The notes under the pieces were generated by a model. The model was not told where the DNA came from and did not search any database. It saw only the letters and a program-made list of their open reading frames with translations. The translations under genes were made by a program, and so were the position numbers. Of a stretch of DNA of 16,775 bases, positions 12,854-16,775 are shown piece after piece (the stretch's first letter is position 1; each line of letters opens with the position of its first letter). This stretch comes from an uncultured Streptomyces sp. (lineage in GTDB: Bacteria > Actinomycetota > Actinomycetes > Streptomycetales > Streptomycetaceae). Location of the stretch: the NCBI GenBank assembly GCA_946480485.1, contig CAMLJW010000061.1, positions 1 to 16,775 of the forward strand, given 5' to 3'.

Positions 12854-14200
12854 GTGCGCGGGGCCGTCCGGTCCCTCGGACGTGCCCTGCATCTGCCGTT
12901 CACGGGGACGGCGAGGGGAATCCGGAAGGCGACGCACGCCCATGGGGCGGGCGAGTCGGGGCTCGGCAAGCTGATCGAGCTGCACGGAGTGAACGGCGCG
13001 GGCGACGTCATGATCACCGTGGCGCTCGCCTCCACGGTGTTCTTCTCGGTGCCGACGGACGAGGCCCGCGGTCGCGTCGCCCTGTACCTGGCGATCACGA
13101 TGGCCCCGTTCACGCTGCTGGCCCCGGTCATCGGCCCTCTCCTGGACCGCGTCCCGCACGGCCGCCGCGCCGCGATGGCGGGCGCGATGCTGGCGAGGGC
13201 CCTGCTCGCCCTGCTGCTCTCGAGCGCGGTGGTCACGGGCAGTATCGAGCTGTATCCGGCGGCGCTCGGTGTGCTGGTGGCGTCGAAGGCGTACGGCGTG
13301 GTCAGAAGTGCGGTGGTGCCACGGCTCCTGCCCCCCGGCTTCTCGCTGGTCAAGGCGAACTCACGGGTCACCCTGGGCGGACTGCTCGCCACCGGCGTCG
13401 CGGCGCCGGTGGCGGCGGGGCTCCAGGCGCTGGGTCCGCGCTACCCGTTGTACGGCGCGTTCGTGATCTTCATGGCGGGTACGGTCCTGGCGTTCTCACT
13501 GGCTCCGAAGGTCGACTCGGCGAAGGGCGAGGACAAGGCGCTGCTGGCGGCCGACGAGCAGCACCTGCACGGGCCCCACCTGAAGCCGCCACGGCGCCCG
13601 GGTCTGCGTACCGTCGGACCGGCGGTCACCCACGCGCTCGTCGCGAACGCGGCGCTGCGCGGTCTGTCCGGGTTCCTGATCTTCTTCCTCGCGTTCCTGC
13701 TGCGGGAGGAGCCGCTCGCGGGCCAGAGCGCGGCCGTCTCGCTCGCCATAGTGGGTGTCGCGGCGGGAACGGGCAACGCGCTGGGTACGGCGGTCGGTGC
13801 GGCGCTGAGATCGCGGGCGCCGGAGGTGATCATCGTGACGGTGATCGCGGTCGTGCTGGGGGTGGCGATCATGGCGGCGGTGTTCTTCGGGGCGTTCCTG
13901 GTGGCGGCGCTCGGCGCGTTCGCCGGGTTCGCGCAGGCGCTGTCCAAGCTGTCGCTGGACGCGCTGATCCAGCGGGACGTGCCCGAGCTGGTGCGTACGT
14001 CGGCGTTCGCGCGCTCGGAGACGTTGTTGCAGATGGCGTGGGTGGTCGGCGGGGCGATCGGGATCGCGTTGCCCCTCAGCGGCACACTCGGCCTCTCGGT
14101 GGCCGCCGCGATCGTCGCCACCGGCTGGCTCACCACGGTACGCGGCCTGCTACGTGCAGCCCACCGACGAGAGGACCGGCCCCGCGCCCGGGTGAACTGA
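12854..14200 (+). CDS. MFS transporter (12-helix), start uncertain
   Basis: From the GTG at 12854 the protein has 448 residues; GGAG at 12842-12845 is 8 nt upstream. It begins MRGAVRSLGRALHLPFTG, then TARGIRKATHAHGAGESGLG, and enters the membrane part at GAGDVMITVALASTVFFSVP. About twelve hydrophobic helices follow. GPLLDRVPHGRRAAMAG is the motif-A loop between helices 2 and 3. A charged central loop (KVDSAKGEDKALLAADEQHL) separates the halves. The family exports small molecules across the cytoplasmic membrane; the substrate is unknown. If the upstream ATG frame is the true N-terminus, about 32 residues are missing through a frameshift; the conserved core is intact, so the protein may still work. 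It is followed by the DUF2771 gene after 400 bp. Confidence 0.85.
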   Translation: MRGAVRSLGRALHLPFTGTARGIRKATHAHGAGESGLGKLIELHGVNGAGDVMITVALASTVFFSVPTDEARGRVALYLAITMAPFTLLAPVIGPLLDRVPHGRRAAMAGAMLARALLALLLSSAVVTGSIELYPAALGVLVASKAYGVVRSAVVPRLLPPGFSLVKANSRVTLGGLLATGVAAPVAAGLQALGPRYPLYGAFVIFMAGTVLAFSLAPKVDSAKGEDKALLAADEQHLHGPHLKPPRRPGLRTVGPAVTHALVANAALRGLSGFLIFFLAFLLREEPLAGQSAAVSLAIVGVAAGTGNALGTAVGAALRSRAPEVIIVTVIAVVLGVAIMAAVFFGAFLVAALGAFAGFAQALSKLSLDALIQRDVPELVRTSAFARSETLLQMAWVVGGAIGIALPLSGTLGLSVAAAIVATGWLTTVRGLLRAAHRREDRPRARVN

Positions 14201-14269
14201 CAGCGACACCGCGCGTGACCCGACGGCGGCACACATCCCGCCGCCCGGCACCACAGGGGCACGAGAAGG

Positions 14270-14308
14270 CCACCACACGGGCACCACACGGGCACCACAC
14301 GGGCACCA
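14270..14308. repeat. 11-bp tandem repeat after the MFS gene
   Basis: The unit GCACCACACGG occurs exactly at 14281-14291 and 14292-14302. It is preceded by a near-copy (CCACCACACGG, 14270-14280) and followed by a partial copy (GCACCA, 14303-14308). A diverged GGCACCACAGGGG lies shortly upstream. The array is 70 bp past the MFS stop. Confidence 0.85.
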
Positions 14309-14311
14309 AGG

Positions 14312-14346
14312 GTCACTGTGACGGGGTGGCGGCCGCCACAGGTGAC
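14312..14346. terminator. Bulged hairpin between MFS and DUF2771 genes
   Basis: GTCACTGTG (14312-14320) pairs with CACAGGTGAC (14337-14346), giving 9 base pairs with one bulged G. The loop includes most of the 12-bp palindrome TGGCGGCCGCCA (14327-14338). It is the strongest structure in the 401-bp gap and suits a terminator for the MFS gene, though it has no U-tract. The rest of the gap (to 14601) has no supported gene. Confidence 0.4.
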
Positions 14347-14589
14347 GGTGCCCGTGCATCGCAGCAGGGGGCGCGCGGCACCAGGCCAAGGCGACACGCG
14401 CACAGTCGGCAGGCCACAGGCGCCGACCAGGACGAAGCCGAGCCACAGCCGCGGGGGGGCAGGCGGCAGGCCACCGGCGCCAGAAACAGGTGGCAGCGTG
14501 CGCCGCAGGCGCAGGCCGCAGGCTCGGGCGGCCGGGCCGTCGGGCGGCACGCCACCCAACCCGACCTGCAAGGCGCCGGGCGCGCCCGA

Positions 14590-14595
14590 TAGCCT
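14590..14595 (+). promoter_or_regulatory. -10 box for leaderless DUF2771-mqnB-mqnD mRNA
   Basis: TAGCCT matches TAnnnT and is followed by TCGGCC and the ATG at 14602, placing the start point on the ATG. A CTGCAA at 14566-14571 gives a weak -35 at 18-bp spacing. No ribosome site precedes the ATG. Confidence 0.5.
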
Positions 14596-14601
14596 TCGGC
14601 C

Positions 14602-15114
14602 ATGACCTCCCTGCCCCGCGGCAGTGCCGCTACTGGACACGGCCTTGCGCGCCGTCGTCGCGCCGTCGCCGCCGTCGGCGCCGTTTCCGCCGGACTTCTC
14701 GTCCTGTCCGCCTGTGACAAGCCGACGCCGATGGCTACCGTCACGGTCGGCAAGAGCTCGATGAGCTCCGAGGCCGAGTGCTACAAGGACGGCAAGAACC
14801 TCGGTCCCGAAGAGGCGACCAAGTGCACCCTCAAGAAGGCATCGGGCTCGATCCGGGTCCCGCAGGGCGAGACGCTGCGCATCGGTGTCGACCCGGAGAT
14901 CGCGGACGAGGGCTGGGCCCTGTGGATCAACGGGCAGCAGGTCACCCCGGCGTACAAGAAGACGTACTACTCGTTCCAGGGCGTGGACCTCTTCGCCGAC
15001 CAGCAGGGCCAGGCCGCCCCGAAGACGCTGTACATCAGCATCGTCGAGCAGAACAAGTCCGGTTCGCAGTCCAAGGGCGTGTGGAACTTCAAGCTCGAGA
15101 ACGCGGACGCCTGA
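14602..15114 (+). CDS. DUF2771 lipoprotein
   Basis: The protein has 170 residues. An Arg-rich start (LARRRR, 16-20), a hydrophobic helix and the lipobox LSAC (35-38) mark it as a lipoprotein, with Cys38 as the lipid-attached residue, anchored on the outer face of the membrane. The mature part has ATVTVGKSSMSSEAECYKDG, SGSIRVPQGETLRIGVDPEI, GWALWINGQQVTPAYKKTYY and LYISIVEQNKSGSQSKGVWN. This is the pattern of DUF2771, an actinobacterial beta-rich family of unknown function. Cys61 and Cys75 could form a disulfide. It ends 19 bp before mqnB on the same strand, so it is probably co-transcribed with the menaquinone genes; whether it takes part in that pathway is unknown. Confidence 0.88.
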   Translation: MTSLPRGSAATGHGLARRRRAVAAVGAVSAGLLVLSACDKPTPMATVTVGKSSMSSEAECYKDGKNLGPEEATKCTLKKASGSIRVPQGETLRIGVDPEIADEGWALWINGQQVTPAYKKTYYSFQGVDLFADQQGQAAPKTLYISIVEQNKSGSQSKGVWNFKLENADA

Positions 15115-15124
15115 TCCGGATCAG
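15111..15124. promoter_or_regulatory. 14-bp perfect palindrome before mqnB
   Basis: CTGATCCGGATCAG is its own reverse complement. It includes the DUF2771 stop codon (15112-15114) and ends 9 nt before the mqnB ATG. It may be a binding site for a dimeric regulator. It has no loop, so it is a better DNA site than an RNA hairpin. Confidence 0.4.
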
Positions 15125-15133
15125 CGGGAAGCC

Positions 15134-15868
15134 ATGCGCATCCTCGTAGCCACCGCCGTTCCGGCCGAACGGGACACGGTTGCAGCGGCGTTCGCGTCCG
15201 CCACCCGCCGCGACATGTACGACGTGCTGGCCGCGGGCGTGGGCTCCGCGGCCGCCGCGGCCGCCACCGCGACGGCCCTCACCACCGCCGCCCGGACCGA
15301 AGCCCCGTACGGCCCGTACGACCTCGTCGTCTCGGCCGGGATCGGCGGCGGCTTCCAGCCCGATGCGCCCGTCGGCTCCCTCGTCCTCGCCGACGAGATC
15401 ACCGTCGCGGACCTGGGCGCCGAAACGCCGGAGGGCTTCGTTCCGGTCACCGAGCTCGGCTTCGGGGCAGTCAGCCACCGTCCACCGGAAGCACTCGTAC
15501 AAGAGATGGCGGCCGTCACGGGAGGGCGTACCGGCACGATCCTCACCGTCAGCACCGTGACCGGAAGCGCCGAGCGAGCCACCGAGTTGCGGCGGCGTCA
15601 TCCGCGGGCGCTCGCCGAGGCCATGGAGGGGTTCGGAGTCGCGGAGGCCGCCGCCTCGCACGGCGTGCCCGTGCTGGAGCTGCGCACCGTGTCCAACCCC
15701 GTCGGCCCGCGCGACCGTGCCGCCTGGCGCATCGGCGACGCCCTCGCGGCGCTCGGCGAGGCCTTCGAAAAGATCGCGCCGGTACTGGAGAGTTGGAGGG
15801 CGCATGAGCCCGACAGGCCCCATAAACCCAAAGAGCCCGATGAGCCCGAAGAGTCCGATGAGTTCTAA
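15134..15868 (+). CDS. mqnB: Futalosine hydrolase MqnB
   Basis: The protein has 244 residues of the nucleoside phosphorylase/hydrolase fold. It hydrolyses futalosine to dehypoxanthine futalosine and hypoxanthine, the second step of the futalosine route to menaquinone, in the cytoplasm. Visible features are the N-terminal strand MRILVATAVPAERD, the glycine-rich SAGIGGGFQP, the segment GSLVLADEITVADLGAETPE, and the active-site region ALAEAMEGFGVAEAAASHGV followed by LELRTVSNPVGPRDRAAWRI. The Glu of EAMEG would contact the ribose. The following mqnD gene confirms the assignment. The start lacks a strong ribosome site (GGGAAG only 3 nt away). The last 20 residues are an acidic, Pro-rich tail (PKEPDEPEESDEF) coded in the stretch overlapping mqnD and probably not part of the fold. 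Confidence 0.93.
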   Translation: MRILVATAVPAERDTVAAAFASATRRDMYDVLAAGVGSAAAAAATATALTTAARTEAPYGPYDLVVSAGIGGGFQPDAPVGSLVLADEITVADLGAETPEGFVPVTELGFGAVSHRPPEALVQEMAAVTGGRTGTILTVSTVTGSAERATELRRRHPRALAEAMEGFGVAEAAASHGVPVLELRTVSNPVGPRDRAAWRIGDALAALGEAFEKIAPVLESWRAHEPDRPHKPKEPDEPEESDEF

Positions 15869-16736
15869 CAAGGACCAACCGCCCGCCGGCCTGGCACGGG
15901 CCCTCCGGATCGTGTACTCACCCTGCCCGAACGACACCTTCGTCTTCCATGCCTGGGCCCACGGCCGGATCCCGGGCGCGCCCGCTCCCGATGTGACCTT
16001 TGCGGACATCGATGTCACCAACGGCATGGCCGAGCGCGGTGAGTTCGATGTGCTGAAGGTGTCGTACGCCGTCCTGCCCTACGTCCTCGACGAGTACGCC
16101 CTGCTGCCGTGCGGCGGTGCGCTGGGGCGGGGCTGCGGGCCGCTGGTGCTGACGAGGGAGCCGGACGTCGACCTCACGGGCCGTACGGTCGCCGTGCCCA
16201 GTGAGAAGTCGACGGCGTATCTGCTCTTCCGCCTCTGGGCCGCGGACACCCTGACCGACGGGGTCGGCGAGATCGTGGTGCTGCCGTTCCACGAGATCAT
16301 GCCGGCGGTACGGGACGGCAAGGTTGACGCGGGGCTCGTGATCCACGAGGCCCGCTTCACCTACCGGACCTACGGCCTGCACAAGCTGGCCGACCTTGGC
16401 GAACACTGGGAGCGGACGACCGGCCTGCCCATCCCCCTGGGCGCGATCATCGCCAAACGCTCCCTGGGACACAAGCGCCTGCGCCGCCTCGCCGAGTCCA
16501 TCCGCACCTCCGTCAGCGCCGCCTGGGACGACCCGGAGGCCTCCCGGTCCTACGTCCTGGAACACGCCCAGGAAATGGACCCCAAGGTCGCCGACCAGCA
16601 CATCGGCCTCTACGTGAACGAGTTCACGGCGGATCTGGGAGAAGACGGCTACGCGGCGGTTCGCGGGTTGCTCACGCGTGCGGCGGCCGAGGGGCTGGTA
16701 CCGCCCCTCGGGCCGGGCGCGCTGAACTTTCCGTAG
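15804..16736 (+). CDS. mqnD: 1,4-dihydroxy-6-naphthoate synthase MqnD
   Basis: The protein has 310 residues from the ATG at 15804. It has the periplasmic-binding-protein fold of MqnD, which converts cyclic dehypoxanthine futalosine to 1,4-dihydroxy-6-naphthoate in the cytoplasm. Hallmarks are RIVYSPCPNDTFVFHAWAHG near residue 35, DVLKVSYAVLPYV, AVPSEKSTAYLLFRLW, and VLPFHEIMPAV with His163, probably the conserved catalytic histidine, then GLVIHEARFTY. The ATG at 15804 has the best ribosome site (GGAGG, 4 nt away), giving a 65-bp overlap with mqnB. ATGs at 15840 and 15858 are alternatives that lose part of a non-conserved MSP-repeat leader; the family core begins only after about residue 32. 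The stop lies inside a 20-bp tandem repeat. Confidence 0.93.
   Translation: MSPTGPINPKSPMSPKSPMSSNKDQPPAGLARALRIVYSPCPNDTFVFHAWAHGRIPGAPAPDVTFADIDVTNGMAERGEFDVLKVSYAVLPYVLDEYALLPCGGALGRGCGPLVLTREPDVDLTGRTVAVPSEKSTAYLLFRLWAADTLTDGVGEIVVLPFHEIMPAVRDGKVDAGLVIHEARFTYRTYGLHKLADLGEHWERTTGLPIPLGAIIAKRSLGHKRLRRLAESIRTSVSAAWDDPEASRSYVLEHAQEMDPKVADQHIGLYVNEFTADLGEDGYAAVRGLLTRAAAEGLVPPLGPGALNFP
15827..15862 (+). repeat. 18-bp x 2 repeat in the mqnB/mqnD overlap
   Basis: Units 15827-15844 and 15845-15862 match at 16 of 18 bases (CCCAAAGAGCCCGATGAG and CCCGAAGAGTCCGATGAG). In the mqnB frame they encode PKEPDE and PEESDE. In the mqnD frame they encode KSPMS twice, each copy supplying an in-frame ATG. Codons such as ATA nearby are atypical for this genome. 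Confidence 0.8.
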
Positions 16737-16775
16737 CCCTGCTGAACTTTCCGTAGCCCTGCTGAACTTTCCGTA
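16721..16775. repeat. 20-bp tandem repeat at the window edge
   Basis: The unit GCTGAACTTTCCGTAGCCCT is present at 16721-16740 and 16741-16760, and its first 15 bases at 16761-16775, where the window ends. All copies are identical. The first copy encodes the last mqnD residues (LNFP) and its TAG stop; later copies are outside the gene. Confidence 0.95.

Noticed and set aside
8346..12974. 1542-codon plus-strand open frame
   Set aside because: It runs antisense to the GHKL and DUF3027 genes, whose motifs are clear. Stop codons are rare by chance at this GC content.
14327..14338. TGGCGGCCGCCA palindrome as a stand-alone operator
   Set aside because: Short GC palindromes are frequent by chance here; it is better explained as part of the surrounding hairpin.
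1..16775. Mobile element, prophage or biosynthetic gene cluster
   Set aside because: No transposase, integrase, phage structural gene, attachment site or polyketide/peptide synthase is visible, and base composition is uniform.

Overview
The window is high-GC actinomycete chromosome. Codon third positions are strongly G/C, GTG and TTG starts are used, and TTA codons are nearly absent. The gene content fits Streptomyces or a very close relative: DUF2530, DUF2771 and DUF3027 proteins, a CtpE-like P-type ATPase, and mqnB and mqnD of the futalosine menaquinone pathway side by side. It reads as conserved core chromosome. I see no phage genes, transposases, CRISPR arrays, tRNA or rRNA.

Left part (1-4731). 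A secreted protein runs off the left edge on the minus strand. Behind its start lies a fragment of an SGNH/GDSL hydrolase gene, then a complete aldo/keto reductase on the plus strand. Facing the reductase is a minus-strand cluster, probably one operon, in transcription order: MarR regulator (4509-4072), MFS exporter with a TTG start (4021-2561), RNA 2',3'-cyclic phosphodiesterase ThpR (2503-1934) and a 29-residue single-helix membrane protein (1909-1820). An AT-rich near-palindrome in front of marR suggests the regulator controls its own transcription and that of the exporter.

Middle part (4730-12305). Two plus-strand genes follow, the DUF2530 membrane protein and a CtpE-like cation P-type ATPase. 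Both have a TAnnnT -10 box placed for leaderless transcription. The ATPase converges on a 1072-residue sacsin/Hsp90-like GHKL ATPase protein. A perfect 9-bp x 6 tandem repeat at this junction ends at the stop codon of the GHKL gene. A zinc-ribbon DUF3027 protein lies upstream of the GHKL gene on the same strand.

Right part (12306-16775). A 450-bp divergent intergenic region contains an 8-bp-stem inverted repeat and a 27-bp tandem repeat. It leads to a second MFS transporter whose N-terminus appears split by a one-base frameshift. Then come a DUF2771 lipoprotein, mqnB and mqnD, tightly packed and probably co-transcribed. MqnB removes hypoxanthine from futalosine. MqnD makes 1,4-dihydroxy-6-naphthoate from cyclic dehypoxanthine futalosine. 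mqnB and mqnD overlap by 65 bp across an 18-bp repeat that is coding in both frames. The window ends inside a 20-bp tandem repeat that contains the mqnD stop codon.

I did not find a clear new multi-gene system. The points most worth a second look are the split MFS gene, the small membrane protein read in frame after the thpR stop, the uncharacterised GHKL/DUF3027 pair, the palindrome in front of mqnB, and the unusual number of short tandem repeats at gene edges.
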